Below, piece after piece: positions 1-10,970 of a stretch of 64,000 bases of DNA. Source of the DNA: Schistosoma haematobium. Its lineage: Eukaryota; Platyhelminthes; Trematoda; Strigeidida; Schistosomatidae. The stretch lies in NCBI RefSeq assembly GCF_000699445.3, contig NC_067195.1, forward strand, positions 58,253,091-58,317,090, in the 5' to 3' direction. The notes under the pieces were generated by a model. That model ran no database searches. It had not been told where the DNA came from and saw nothing but the letters and a program-made list of their open reading frames with translations. Positions within the stretch are counted from its first letter, which is position 1, and the number at the start of each line of letters is the position of its first letter. The position numbers and the translations under genes are program-made.

Positions 1-290
1 CAGCACTGCTCGTCCGCGACCTCGCCTCTCGAGACTCCAACCCAGGACCTATCAGTCTCGTGCGCGAATGCTTAACCACTAAACCACTGAGCCGACATCC
101 AACGGTTTTAATGTCTAACTTCAACCAATCCACGAAATCAAGCGACACATTCACCATTGTCATTAGTGAGTCCCTATCTCACAACTAACCCGGTTGAACT
201 CCACTGGTCACTGCTTCCCATTAGAACTCCACGAAAAACCTCTTGAATCCAGCCACTAGTGAGCATATGTTGATTTATATCAGAAGGGTT
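1..290 (-). mobile_element. tRNA-derived SINE, truncated by the window edge, plus linker
   Basis: Read on the minus strand, bases 1-99 contain a tRNA-like head: an A-box-like stretch around 70-92 and a B-box-like stretch around 38-50 (GGTTGGAGTCTC). The start of the downstream body follows and runs off the left edge. Bases 100-290 match the linker sequence found beside the other SINE copies at 7.5, 14.5 and 19.05 kb (the 'taatgtctaacttc' end). The family is recognised from these internal repeats. Confidence 0.7.
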
Positions 291-952
291 TTGTGGATAT
301 ATAAATACACATTTTAAATCATAAAAAAGGAACACTCAAGAATAATTAAATTAAGGTTTTTTTCAGTTATTCGCTAATTATCTTAAAATGTCAACATGTC
401 ACTTTATTTTTGTACACTTTGTGTTTCTTTTCTTGTTCAGTGATGCAACAAGATGATTCATCTATTTATCAAAATAATTTGTATATTGGTTTGTTTTCAT
501 TGTTTTGTTCATTCTTTCTCTAGTTCATGGAAATATTGCATGTCATATATTCAAATAATTGGAATGATTGTTGTTTAGATTATTTTGAGAATTAATTCTA
601 TCTGAATTACCTATTTAAAAGTATCAATATCATAAGAATTGGATTCCTAGTCCAACTGTTATTATTCATGATAGCAGATTTGAAGTATACAAATTTAATC
701 TTGAATAATATAAATGAATTAGGATTCAAACAAGTTTATTATTACTTACTATTAACTGGTTTTAAGTTTTAATTCAGTTAGTATTAATTCTCAACCTTAA
801 TCTCTATATATGTGTTCAATTACAATAACTTAATGTTGTCTGCTACAGTAATATCTAGTCTTGTAAAAGTGTTGTCTTAAAAACTGTACATAATTAGAAC
901 ATTGATAAAATTAATTAATTTTTTTCTCTCCAAAATTACACTCTAATCATAG

Positions 953-1104
953 GAGGTAATTTATGTTTACCTGGACGATTTGGACATGATTGTAGTTTAA
1001 CATGTTCACATTGTGAAAATGGTGGTCGATGTAATCGAGATTTAACTGGATGTGAATGCCCATCTGGTTATAAAGGAATTATCTGTGAAGAACAATGTCC
1101 AAAG
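953..1104 (+). CDS. EGF-repeat gene, exon A
   Basis: The acceptor is the AG at 951-952 and the donor GTAAAA at 1105. The reading frame gives CLPGRFGHDC, then one complete EGF-like repeat ending EEQCPK. It enters in phase 1 and leaves in phase 0, joining exon B as QCPK-GLWG. The acceptor could instead be 3 nt further on. An upstream exon must exist outside the window because the exon starts mid-codon and no start codon precedes it in frame. Confidence 0.8.
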
Positions 1105-1253
1105 GTAAAAGAAATAATTTAAACGTATACAATTATAAAATTTATTTATAATATAATATACTCTTTACCATTATAACATTAAACAGTTAAATTCACTTGG
1201 TGTTGTTTTACTTGTATCTTTGAGTCCCAGAGTGAACATCAACCCTGAGATTC

Positions 1254-1312
1254 AAGTACATCCAGCTGACGAGTCTCAAATAAGACGAAACGCGCGTTCT
1301 GGATTCCACTGC
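1254..1312 (+). ncRNA. Hammerhead ribozyme, Sm-alpha copy 1
   Basis: Core CTGACGA at 1266-1272; stem II GTCT/AGAC; GAAA at 1287-1290. Stem III is the palindrome ACGCGCGT, and the cleavage triplet is GTT at 1296-1298 (GTC in the well-studied S. mansoni ribozyme). Stem I pairs CCAG with CTGG with the distal contacts kept. All core bases are intact; GTT usually cleaves less efficiently. Confidence 0.85.
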
Positions 1313-1587
1313 TAGCCACTATCCATCTTTGCTTAAAAATCTTGTGATTTCAGGCAATATCGAGGCAGTCTGCACAGGATGCATATATGCCAACAAGAGA
1401 CTGATCAATTGCAGTCCTAAATAATAATGGGCAGATACAAATCAAACAACACCAAGTAAATTAAAACTTCACCCCATTGCACAAGCAAGTAGCTATCAGG
1501 ACTCAGTAGATAAGTGGATAACGCGATTGCTTTTGAAGCGAACGGTACTGGATTTGAATCCCAGAGTGAACAACAACTCTGAGATGC

Positions 1588-1646
1588 AGGTACATCCAGC
1601 TGACGAGTCTCAAATAGGACGAAACGCGCATCCTGGATTCCCCTGC
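1588..1646 (+). ncRNA. Hammerhead ribozyme, Sm-alpha copy 2 (stem III mismatch)
   Basis: Core CTGACGA at 1600-1606 and GAAA at 1621-1624 are intact, and the stem II ends GTC/GAC pair. The stem III end reads ACGCGCAT, so the second pair is C-A instead of C-G, and the triplet is ATC. Self-cleavage is probably weakened. Confidence 0.8.
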
Positions 1647-2532
1647 TTGCCACCATCCATCTTTGATCAGACAGTTAATTTTAAAGTGCCTTTTACTGAG
1701 TAGAATTATTTGTTTAGTTAGAATTGATCTAAGTTATAAGTTCTCATTCAGATTGATTACTGTGGAAATTTTTATATAAATTAAAGCTAATTGTTTGATG
1801 TATTCTTGTCGTTAGTTTAAAGAATCTTTTTCATTTAGTCTCGTAATTTCTAATGAACAATGTTTTCTTGTCTAAATATGGAAAGACATATTGAATAAAA
1901 ATAGTTAGGAATGTTGAGTATAAATTGGCCAACATTTTATTAGCACCGTAATTAAAACATGAGCGTTGGAATAACATTTAGTCAATATATCTGGAATTTG
2001 TTAGCCAAGGGAGTAATTAATTCTGGAAAACGTTACTTTTTCTATTGCTACAAGTTAGTATAAATTAAATTACTATTAAAACCAATAACTGTGTCAAGTT
2101 TTATTCTGACGATTTTAGCGCTATACATTATAACTGTGAAGATACGTTGATGACAGTATTTGTAATACAACATGAAATATGATATGAATAAATGTGTCTA
2201 ATGTTTAAAAAAGTAATAATATAATACACTTACTGTTCGTAAATGTAAATGGTACATAGTTTGTTGCATCTAGGTATGTCTTAAAAAGACTCTATGTAAG
2301 TACTTTTGAGGACTTCAACGAAAGAATGGCAAATCATCCAGTATTATTTCGTTATGCATGTAACTGTTAAATGGTGTTTATTTCACTAATTTTACTCTCA
2401 AACTAAATGCTCAAATTTTCACTGGGATAAACAGAAAAATTACAAACTATTACTTAAATTTTTTTCTAAATTTCCCGTAGCTACTTAGTCTAAATACTTT
2501 CTCTCACTTCTTAATCACTTTTTTCATTATAG

Positions 2533-2880
2533 GGACTATGGGGTGTGGACTGCAGACAGTACTGTGATTGTGCAAATGACGTTGACTGTGATTCCGTAAC
2601 TGGGGTTTGTCAATGTCCTTTAGGTCGTCATGGTACAAGATGTGAACTATCCGGATGCCAAGCAGGATTTTGGGGACCTCAGTGTGATCGTCTATGCCCA
2701 AATCATTGTGCAACAAATCAATGTGATCGTGAAAAAGGTCATTGTACATGCTCACCAGGAATGTATGGGTCGCATTGTCACTTAAGTTGTCCGGAAAATA
2801 CATGGGGCGAATTGTGTAGTCTGAAATGTCCAGCTGAATGTTCAGAAAGTAGACGACATACAAAGGGTTGTGATCCTCAA
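2533..2880 (+). CDS. EGF-repeat gene, exon B
   Basis: An acceptor TTTTTCATTATAG at 2532 and donor GTATGT at 2881 bound 116 codons in phase 0 at both ends. It holds about two and a half EGF-like repeats, with motifs such as CQCPLGRHGTRC and CTCSPGMYGSHC. It ends GCDPQ, and exon C begins TGEC, rebuilding the usual CDPxTGxC motif across the junction. That is strong support for both splice sites. Confidence 0.9.
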
Positions 2881-4278
2881 GTATGTTGATTAGAAATATA
2901 AATATAAAACGTTTTGGTAGATTAAGTAAGAGATATTATTTTAAAACTGTATGCTTATTATTCGCGTCCATAGGAACCAATTAGAATAGCCACTCCAAGT
3001 CCAAACATAATATTATCACAGTTCCAGAAACGTTGGCGTTTATTTACGATATTATTATGCTGCAAACCACTCCTTATAAGATAAAGATGAAATCAAGTAT
3101 GTGTAACTGGTTGTACATGAATATGACTACAAACGTTTTCTTTGGATATCTATCACATCGTTAGGTCGTTGAAATGAAATCATGAAATACTGTTAAATCA
3201 AATGGACTTCTTTGTTGATTCAAATGATTCATGTACTTTCCCAATCTCAAGTCTGTAAAATTAGTCCATAATACTGACATAGCTTTTCAACTCATTTCAC
3301 ATCTTCAATTTGTTGCTACCTTACTTTAAGAATGCCATTTTCAAGGATTTCACCAACCGTTCGATGAATCGTTTAGTGTCAGTTAAATTAAAAGCTTTCT
3401 GTAAAGTTCCCTGTTACAAATATCTAGACGTTCGAGTTGCTTAAACTGATTCTTAGATGGATAATCTGGTTTGACTTAATAACTCTTGCAAGTAGTCCAT
3501 TTTAATATTTCTAGTAAACAAGTAACCTTTTATCGATCAAATTTGAAGTGATTATAGCTTCCAGTCGCATAAACAATTTCATATAATCATGTATCTCTTA
3601 TTGTTATATTTGTCACGTTTTAGTGGCCCAAGATCGAACTTCCATAATATCGTATGAATGATTGTTGCCAAAATATACATCCTGGCTATCCTTGTATATA
3701 ATCATCGACTTAAATCGCGTTAGTGGATAACGGAATTAAATCAGTCAAATACGAGAATGAATCTTGAATATGTATATTCCATGCACTAATTGATTTGAAC
3801 AGGCAATCGAGAAATGAAGCGAGGCGAAATGACGCGCAGTGGAGAAGGCATGTGAGCCAACTCCATTTAGTCAAGCCTTAATCAATATTTATAGTCACTC
3901 GAAAATAAGCTACAGATATGTCGGGATTAGGATAAGTGTACACATACGCTTACATAAAAACAGTCAAGTGAATAATTAAGAAGGTCAAAATGTGACTCAA
4001 GTAGAATGAATAGATCAGCCTGTCCGAAAGCTAGAATAAGATATATGGGCTTAACATAATAACCGATACTAGAATGGTTGAGTATCAGAAGTAAAAGATA
4101 GAGAAAATTTACTATTTTGAACTGTCATTTGTGTGCTTAAATCACAACAACTAAGACGTAGAATTGACAATGCATGTAAATAAGCTTTAACTGTTTCTTG
4201 TGCATAAAGTAATTTAACCATTTTATTCTAAAATAATTCTCATCCATAACACATTTAATAATTACTTTTCTTATTTAG
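2881..4278 (+). other. Intron B-C, no element identified
   Basis: AT-rich intron. A higher-GC patch near 3810-3870 ('gcgaggcgaaatgacgcgc') suggests an old repeat, but I cannot assign it. Confidence 0.6.
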
Positions 4279-4462
4279 ACCGGCGAGTGTATATGTAAGC
4301 CTGGCTATCAACCGCCTGACTGTATTCTACCATGCCCGTCGTCATATTTTGGTTTCAATTGTAAAATGACATGCTTTGATTGTCAAAACGGCTGTGATCC
4401 AGTGACTGGACGATGTCTAGTTGAATGTCCACCTGGTAAACATGGATTAACGTGTGAACAAG
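4279..4462 (+). CDS. EGF-repeat gene, exon C
   Basis: The acceptor TTATTTAG ends at 4278 and the donor GTAGAT starts at 4463. It encodes TGECICKPGYQPPDC, one further repeat with CDPVTGRC, and ends CPPGKHGLTCEQ. It enters in phase 0 and leaves in phase 1; from here on most exons are phase 1/1. Confidence 0.88.
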
Positions 4463-5084
4463 GTAGATAACATTATAAGTAAACCTAGAATATTCATATC
4501 TGTATTTGTCTGAATAGAAACAGTCTGTGGGATTATTCCCACTTTATTAAGATAATCATTCAAAAAATGTAACGATCTGTCTGTTAGTTTAAAATACTCT
4601 CTCAATTACGTCATGACATTCTGTTCACATTTTGGTGTGAAAATCATCCTAGAACATTCACAAGTCACATATTATCTACAAACATCCTAGACTAGATTTT
4701 ATTTTACTCTGAATTGGTGAATGGATATAATTATGTAGCAAGAATATTACCGATATAAGATCTAACCGATTATCACAATGGCGGTTTGTAATCTTAGTTG
4801 GTAGAAAACTGGAATAATTATCGATTCAATAAAGCAGATCAAGATCATGAAGCGTAACAATGATATCTATTAAGTTTACAATTTTCTAAATATTTTATAA
4901 AAAGAACCACTCAGACTAATTCATACTTGTGATATACGCCATTACTGGGATATATTCCAATATATATGATGAGATGCTCATTATTATTATTACTTGCTGT
5001 ACTAAGTAACACATCAGAGATGTAGATTTATTGTAATTTTCATTTTCATTAGTACTATTGAGTTTACCCTTTCAACGAGCGTAC

Positions 5085-5665
5085 ACTATAACAAAAGAGG
5101 ATTAAAGAAAATTTGATCTATATGAAGTACTACGAGACGCAATTCCGTCTTCTCCGACCACATTCTGTAAATCTGACTCCCTTCATCTTCGCCTGCACAA
5201 ACATCAATTAGCGGTCAAATGCCATGACATATCCTCACTTATATCAATACATGTAGACAACTGTGGACACACATTCGACTAGGAAAACGTTGAGATCTTG
5301 TATAGAGGTAATTCTAAAAACACCAGGGAATGTTTAGGAGCTTGGCACTCAGGTCAATCAGTAATCAACAAACACATTGAAAACGATCCAATTTATAGAC
5401 CAATTGGAAAAATTATGGACAAATATAGGACCAAGAATCGAATCAGTTGGAGGTAAAATCAAATAAAGAAGTAAACAATAACAGGTTAAAGGTTGACATT
5501 AACCATTCAAGATCGAGGTCTACAGGACAAGCTAAGAGTCAATTGTGGAGAAATTTGAACACTTCACTTCTACTTGAGATTTGTGCTGATGATTTCGTTC
5601 AGAATAACGATGAAAGCTTCACGACCAAACCATCCAGCTGAGAGAACAAAACTCCACCGAAACCT
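5085..5665 (+). mobile_element. Penelope-like element 3' fragment (GIY-YIG remains plus hammerhead)
   Basis: From about 5182 to 5402 a frame reads LRLHKHQLAVKCHD...HVDNCGHTFD, then an internal stop where the family has Trp, then GAWHSGQSVINKHIE. These are the C-terminal motifs of the GIY-YIG endonuclease of schistosome Penelope-like elements. A 3' tail with a hammerhead motif follows at 5583-5625. It is a dead, 5'-truncated copy in intron C-D. Confidence 0.75.
5583..5625 (+). ncRNA. Minimal Penelope-type hammerhead motif
   Basis: GTG (stem I), CTGATGA at 5586-5592, stem II TCGTT/AACGA, GAAA at 5612-5615, a two-pair stem III (AGCT), and then CAC closing stem I. Such short-stem-III hammerheads are known in Penelope-like retroelements and work best as dimers. 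Confidence 0.6.
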
Positions 5666-6444
5666 TTTTAACTATCACTGGCATTATTACTACTACCTCC
5701 GATATCTTGGGATTCACTTCATCAAGATATGGTAATTTGGTAAAGTAAGATGGGCAGTTCCATACCTGTGCCAGACCCTAAATGGCCTAAGACTAAGTTT
5801 GTTTTATAGGCATTTCAGAAATTTACAACTGTAATCGTTTTCATAACTAACTTCTGAACATTTAATGTCTGCCATGTACACTGAAATCACTTCAACTACT
5901 TGTTTCAGTTTTATTGACTTTAAGATTTAATTAACTAGTTTTAAAACCAGTATGTTTTCGTTGTAAAGTAAGAAACCTTTCGTTAATTGTTTCATTAGTG
6001 GATATTTACAATTAACTTCACTTTAATAGGTTGTTAATGTATATTTAGAGTTCGAATTTCATCTTACATCGAACTAACTTTGTGGCTACGGTCGGCCGAA
6101 AGAAACCATAGTAACAAATTAGTTATAACCATTACTCGGTAATATAATCTATAAAAAATCATATTACTTTATTTTATTGGTTACATAACGAACTGAAGTT
6201 AGTTAACTCACCAACTCAGGTTAGCCGCCATTGTAAACTACGAAATTCAACAATCTCTCTATACCTCTAAACTGACAGTAACCTTATGTTCACTAGTGAC
6301 TTATTTTGAGAAGCAAACTTAAAGATTTAGTGAGAAGCCGTGGAGTTCAGTAATATCGAACTTGAAGCAGTTGCTCACAAATAGTTTCCAAAGATTGCTA
6401 TGCAGTATCAAAAACTAACTGTATCTAAATATGTATAACATTGG

Positions 6445-6600
6445 ACCCCAGATCAGTGGCCTAGAGGTTAGACGCTCTTTGAGTTAGTTGAAGTTTTCTG
6501 ATTCAAACCCTCACTGTCGAGAATTCCCACACTAAAGCTATCCAGTGCATTCTGGTTTTCAGTGATCTTCAAACTAAGGTTATTCGTGATGTAAACTATG
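6445..6600 (+). mobile_element. Decayed tRNA-like SINE
   Basis: The head 'agtggcctagaggttagacgc' (A box) and 'ctgattcaaaccctc' (B box) are followed by a diverged body ('cccacactaaagctatccagtgc') matching the SINE copies at 14.6 and 28.9 kb. The hammerhead core is lost. Confidence 0.6.
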
Positions 6601-6733
6601 AATTTTTACCATGTCCATAAATCCTTGTACTAATATTATGGAATTACGTGTTATTTATTGATAAAGTCGTAGTTTAGTCCAACCGGTCAAATTTGTTTTC
6701 TAGTGTAAATTAAATTTTTTTTCTCCATTTTAG

Positions 6734-6877
6734 ACTGTCCCCCAGGGTATTGGGGCAAAAAATGCTCTCGACATTGTCGATGTGGTTATGACGAAAAAGG
6801 GAATCTCAGGACATGTGATCCAACGAGTGGTACATGCTCATGTAAAGCAGGTTATCGAGGAAAGAACTGTGATGAAC
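6734..6877 (+). CDS. EGF-repeat gene, exon D
   Basis: The acceptor TTCTCCATTTTAG ends at 6733 and a consensus donor GTAAGT begins at 6878. It holds 48 codons, phase 1/1. One EGF-like repeat: DCPPGYWGKKC to CSCKAGYRGKNCDE. The symmetric phase makes the exon a removable cassette. Confidence 0.9.
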
Positions 6878-7097
6878 GTAAGTGTAATGGAATAATCGCT
6901 TTTAAAGATCATAATTTTTCGGCTTCATTTTCTCTTTTTCTACAATAAAAGTCTTAGTACAGAGCATCAATGACACAAAAAAACAAAAGATTATGAAAAT
7001 TAAATGGAGCCTCTAAAGTAAATAATATTGCTATTAAATATTGATGCTACTAATGATTAGATTAATTCGTTTAGTTTAATAATTAGCAAATTAATGC

Positions 7098-7215
7098 GGT
7101 TTGTGCTGATGATGTCGTTCAGAAAAACGATGAAAGCCCCACGACCAAACTATCCAGCTCAGAGAACAAAATTCCATCAAACTCATCCACCTAAGCTACA
7201 AATCTTCTCCACCAT
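7098..7215 (+). mobile_element. Penelope-like element 3' tail
   Basis: This matches the tails at 5.6 and 29.3 kb. CTGATGA (7106-7112) and GAAA (7132-7135) persist, but stem III reads AGCC instead of AGCT, so the ribozyme is probably inactive. Confidence 0.65.
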
Positions 7216-7519
7216 CTAGCAAATTAGTGGTTACCTTAGAAGAAACCATAATACTAAGCAAAAACTAACCCATAAACTTAGTGATATATAAAATGATGTA
7301 ATACAAAGTTTAAATAAAAAATGTAGACCATTGCTTATTATCACATTAAAAGTAAATCACATCCATAAAGATCCCACTAAACAAGATTATAGAGTGATAT
7401 AAAAGTTCCTTATAACTTCTTATCTAACAATAATGTTTAATTTGGCCAACGAATGATTCTCAGTCTTGATACAATTTTATCGGTCATTTAGTGTGCTAGT
7501 ATAACAGGCATAATATAGT

Positions 7520-7712
7520 GTTAATGTCTAACTTCAGTCAACCGGCAGCATTGCGCGACCATCTTCCATTGTCTTCGAAGAGTAACTTCCTCACGCACAA
7601 CAGAATTTAACTCCATTGGAGTTAAACTGTGTTGGGTCTGAGGCAGTTACCCATCGAAGACAATAGAAGATAGTCGCTTAATGTTGTCAATTAGGAGAAG
7701 TTAGACATTAAC
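7520..7712. repeat. Foldback element (193 bp) abutting a SINE
   Basis: The ends are perfect 16-bp inverted repeats (7520-7535 and 7697-7712). The centre is also palindromic (taactccattggagtta near 7607-7623), and the arms between match imperfectly. Half-copies of the same sequence sit beside SINEs at about 100-290, 14473-14640 and 19050-19080. Confidence 0.6.
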
Positions 7713-7925
7713 ACCGTTGGATCCTGGCTCAGCAACCTAGAGAATAAGCGTTCACACACGAGATTGAAGGTTTTCGGTTCGATTTTCATGTGCGAGGCTA
7801 TAAAAGCCCACTGTTGAGGAGTCCCATGGTACGACGAAACGACCGTTCACTCCTTCCAGGTTTTCAGTGATGGTATAACATTAATCGGTTCATAATTTCA
7901 ACGAAATTCAACAATTTCCACAACA
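7713..7925 (+). mobile_element. tRNA-like SINE with decayed hammerhead
   Basis: It starts 'accgttggatcctggctcag', has a B-box-like 'ggttttcggttcgattttc', and keeps GAGGAGTCCC...GACGAAACG. The first core base is changed (TTGAGGA at 7814-7820), so the hammerhead should be inactive. Confidence 0.65.
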
Positions 7926-10579
7926 TAGTGTATAAAATGGTTAAACCCTTATATGGTCCAAGAATAAGAGACTTTAACTAGCCGTTATAATTTACACCTT
8001 ATATTAGGTGCATACAGCAATATCTAGAACGATTAGAAATCATTGGCTGGTGCAACAGAATTCAAATTTAAATAATAAAATTAGTTTAAAATGATATCAA
8101 AAGTTAAACAAGTATGGTTCTAGAAAGATGCTGCACTAAGAGTTTTCCCAAAGTAGCGAGTATCAATGTTTACAGGACAGTATGATGTGTCTAAAAGTGT
8201 TGGTTTAAACTGTGTGCTTATCCACACAAATTCGATTTGCTCCCATAATCTTTACTACTTGTTTAGCGCATCCTCCTCCCTACTTGTACTTCTGTTTTAC
8301 ATATCAATGTTTGTAATCAAATGATGTTACTAAACGAAACTATGGACATTCCGCTGTACAATTTATAAAACTGAATCTCTGTGGCATGTGTCTAGTAGTT
8401 CTCCCGATCCATATCTTCAAAATAATTCTGTATTCTCTACGTAGAATGATGACTGCATTAAACTATTAAGTTCTGTTGCGATATTTGCTACAGGTAAGAA
8501 AACTAAAGCTACTAATTAGTGGATCTCCAAAGCAAAATCCTCATATGCCATATAATATTGTTAAAGTTTTGCTGATTGATATGTTCTCCACCCCATATAT
8601 CGGTTCAGATACGATAAGCCTTTTGTACTACATTTGAATTTACTTGTACAAGTACCAATATTTCTAAATCTTCGTAATCAGTTATGATGGTTGTTGAATT
8701 TAAAGTCATAGCTTGTTTTCTCAGTTCGTTGAACATGAACAAAAATGTACTTGTACATTCATCGTTCATTAAAATGTAAACCACTTGAATAATCGTACTG
8801 AATTTCATAGCATGGATTGTGTAGATCTGTTAAACAATACTTTTCTAACAATTTAACGTAATTCGGTTTACAATTCTTTGTAGCCTGTGAAATTGGTACT
8901 TACGGTCCAAATTGTCGATTGAAATGTCAATGTGGGATAATTAATATGGGATGTGATCCGGTTACTGGTTTATGTCAATGTCCGAATGGAATTGTAGGAC
9001 ATAAATGTAGTATGCGTAAGTGGTACATTATTAATAAAGTCACTAATGGTTATTTTATCAGACATTTATTAGCATTATGGGATCTAATGTATCACGATGT
9101 TTGAACAGTGACATCACAGTATACTCTTAGGTGTCTTTTATGAAACTGTTCAAAGCAAATCGCTTCAACTTTTGTAAACTGTAGTGCTCAACTTTTCGAT
9201 TCATTGCCTAATATATGCTTCCTAACACTTGCCTAGCCAGCTTAACAGAGTAAAGGACTGAGAATGTATCGGAAGCTTTATTTTTTAGGTTGAATTAATA
9301 CGTACATACGTGTGTTGGGTTAAATCACATGACAGTGAACTATTCAACTGTATTGACAGGAGAGAGTTTAGATTCTAGTTCAAGTGAATTATCATTTTAT
9401 TTTTTGAGTATACACAAATAATACTGGAGTGATTCAAAAATATGTGGGCTGTGACTGTAATCAGGTTAATATTCCACTCACTCATAATAATTCTGCTCAC
9501 GCTTAACTTATTACTTATCCTTAATCATTGACGGAGTAAATGATCTGTCTGGATTTATCTGGCTTATCAGAAATCATTTCACCACTCTCTGAGTATACTT
9601 GGTGAGGATTGAAGTGATTATATTAGCAACTAATCTGTATTCAATTTCTTTATTATCACTATTTAATAAATCAACATTCCTATTGTATTTTACACATGGT
9701 CTTGTCTAAACGAACATTGTTTTACAATTTACCATTATTCAATTTGGCTTCAGCTAACGTACAAGATTTGAGCACATAAGCATATTCTTTTAAAATGATT
9801 AATCTCGAAACATTACAGAAATCAATCAGAGTCAAGATTATTTATGGAAACATAACATTTTATGATAAAATTTTGGAAAATGACTTTTGAAACTGAACTC
9901 AATATTTCATCTGATCAGTTTTAAAAATTTAGCTATATCCACTTCATAGCATTAGATACACAAACAGTATAGCCAGAATCTACTTAAGTATACAGTAACG
10001 AAAGTTTGTTCTGAAGAATTTTAAACCCTCAATTCGTTAACAACTTCATTTTTTCGACACTAGCAGCTAGTAATAATCTTTAAAGGAAACTAAAAGGTCT
10101 ACAATCTGACAACAGACAGAAGAAACTCAACAAACATACAGCATTGACTAAATTATGTTTGTCATTGACAGTAAATATGTTTAACATTCTAAAAACTTTT
10201 ACGCCCACAAAGTTTGATTTTTGGGGGTTAACTTACATTTTTCAATACGTACTTTCATCCATGAACATCTGTAAATCAAACTTCAAATCTCAGTCTACAC
10301 ATACATATGTAAATTCGGTATTTGGCATGACAACAGTAAAAATGTTCCCTGTTCACAATGCAGTAGGAAAGGATTATAGACATCCACACTTATCTCATTG
10401 ATGGAGTGAAATTTTTAACTCTGTCGTCTGTGTATGCAAACATTGGTTTTATTAATAAATGATGCTCATCAATAGAGTAAATAAAATTACTTCGACTGCA
10501 ATTGTATCTGTGTTCATGCAACCCATTAATAAAGATGCTTGCCAGTCTCTATCCTGTTGTATCATGTATTTTTTAGCTT
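7926..10579 (+). other. Introns around exon E, nothing identified
   Basis: Apart from exon E (8884-9015) this is AT-rich intron with no repeat or gene I can support. Confidence 0.6.
8884..9015 (+). CDS. EGF-repeat gene, exon E
   Basis: The acceptor TTCTTTGTAG ends at 8883 and the donor GTAAGT starts at 9016. It holds 44 codons, phase 1/1, with one EGF-like repeat: CEIGTYGPNC, CDPVTGLC, CQCPNGIVGHKC. Confidence 0.9.
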
Positions 10580-10587
10580 GATGTAAA

Positions 10588-10875
10588 GGCGAGACTATAA
10601 TTTATGGACGGATCAATCAGATATAAGATAACGAGTCTTAGATTTTGGCATGAAAATCATTCATACACTGGTTATCTAGCGTATTGGCATTGTAGCCGAT
10701 GTCAATTCGTGATGAAAACCCTAAATCGAATTTCTAACCCTAAACACCAACTGTATATCATAATCGTGATTCCTCTTACTAGTTTATAACCCTCATTTAG
10801 TCCTAGTTAGTAGGTGGACACTCTCAAGGTCACCTTAGCGTTGCTCAGAGGCCGTTCATAAATTATAGTCTCACC
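10588..10875. mobile_element. MITE copy 1, 288 bp, with 8-bp target-site duplication
   Basis: Terminal inverted repeats of about 24 bp (GGCGAGAC... and ...GTCTCACC, 22/24 matching) are flanked by identical 8-bp direct repeats GATGTAAA at 10580-10587 and 10876-10883. There is no coding capacity. Eight-bp duplications fit hAT or Merlin; Merlin is known in schistosomes. Copy 2 is at 38939-39209. Confidence 0.82.
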
Positions 10876-10937
10876 GATGTAAATATTCTGTGCATATGGT
10901 AATAACTTCCAGTAATCTTTCTCATTTCTTTCTTTAG

Positions 10938-10970
10938 AAAATGACATTTATTCACCAGATGATGAACCAT
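10938..10970 (+). CDS. EGF-repeat gene, candidate 33-nt microexon
   Basis: A strong acceptor (TTCTTTCTTTAG ending at 10937) and consensus donor (GTAAGT at 10971) bracket 33 nt in phase 1/1. Inserted between exons E and F it adds an acidic stretch, QNDIYSPDDEPS, with no cysteine between two EGF repeats. Skipping it also keeps the frame. It is too short for ORF detection and is called only from splice sites and phase, so it may be alternative or spurious. Confidence 0.5.

Larger units (their letters stand above)
1170..1670 (+). mobile_element. Tandem Sm-alpha elements with two hammerhead ribozymes
   Basis: Two Sm-alpha units lie head to tail in intron A-B. The second has a tRNA-like Pol III head at about 1490-1560. 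The hammerhead cores (CTGACGA) start at 1266 and 1600, 334 bp apart, close to the known Sm-alpha unit length. Flanking text, such as 'gagtgaacatcaaccctgag' before and 'ccatccatctttg' after, matches the known schistosome repeat. Confidence 0.88.

Noticed and set aside
1417..1656. 79-codon open frame on the minus strand
   Set aside because: It lies across the Sm-alpha repeat with its Pol III head and hammerhead; the frame is incidental to the repeat.
2504..2863. 119-codon open frame antisense to EGF exon B
   Set aside because: It is the shadow of a cysteine-rich exon; low-complexity His/Asp/Asn composition comes from reversed Cys codons.
5447..5641. 64-codon plus-strand frame starting at an ATG
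   Set aside because: Part of the Penelope-like fragment tail and hammerhead; not an independent gene.
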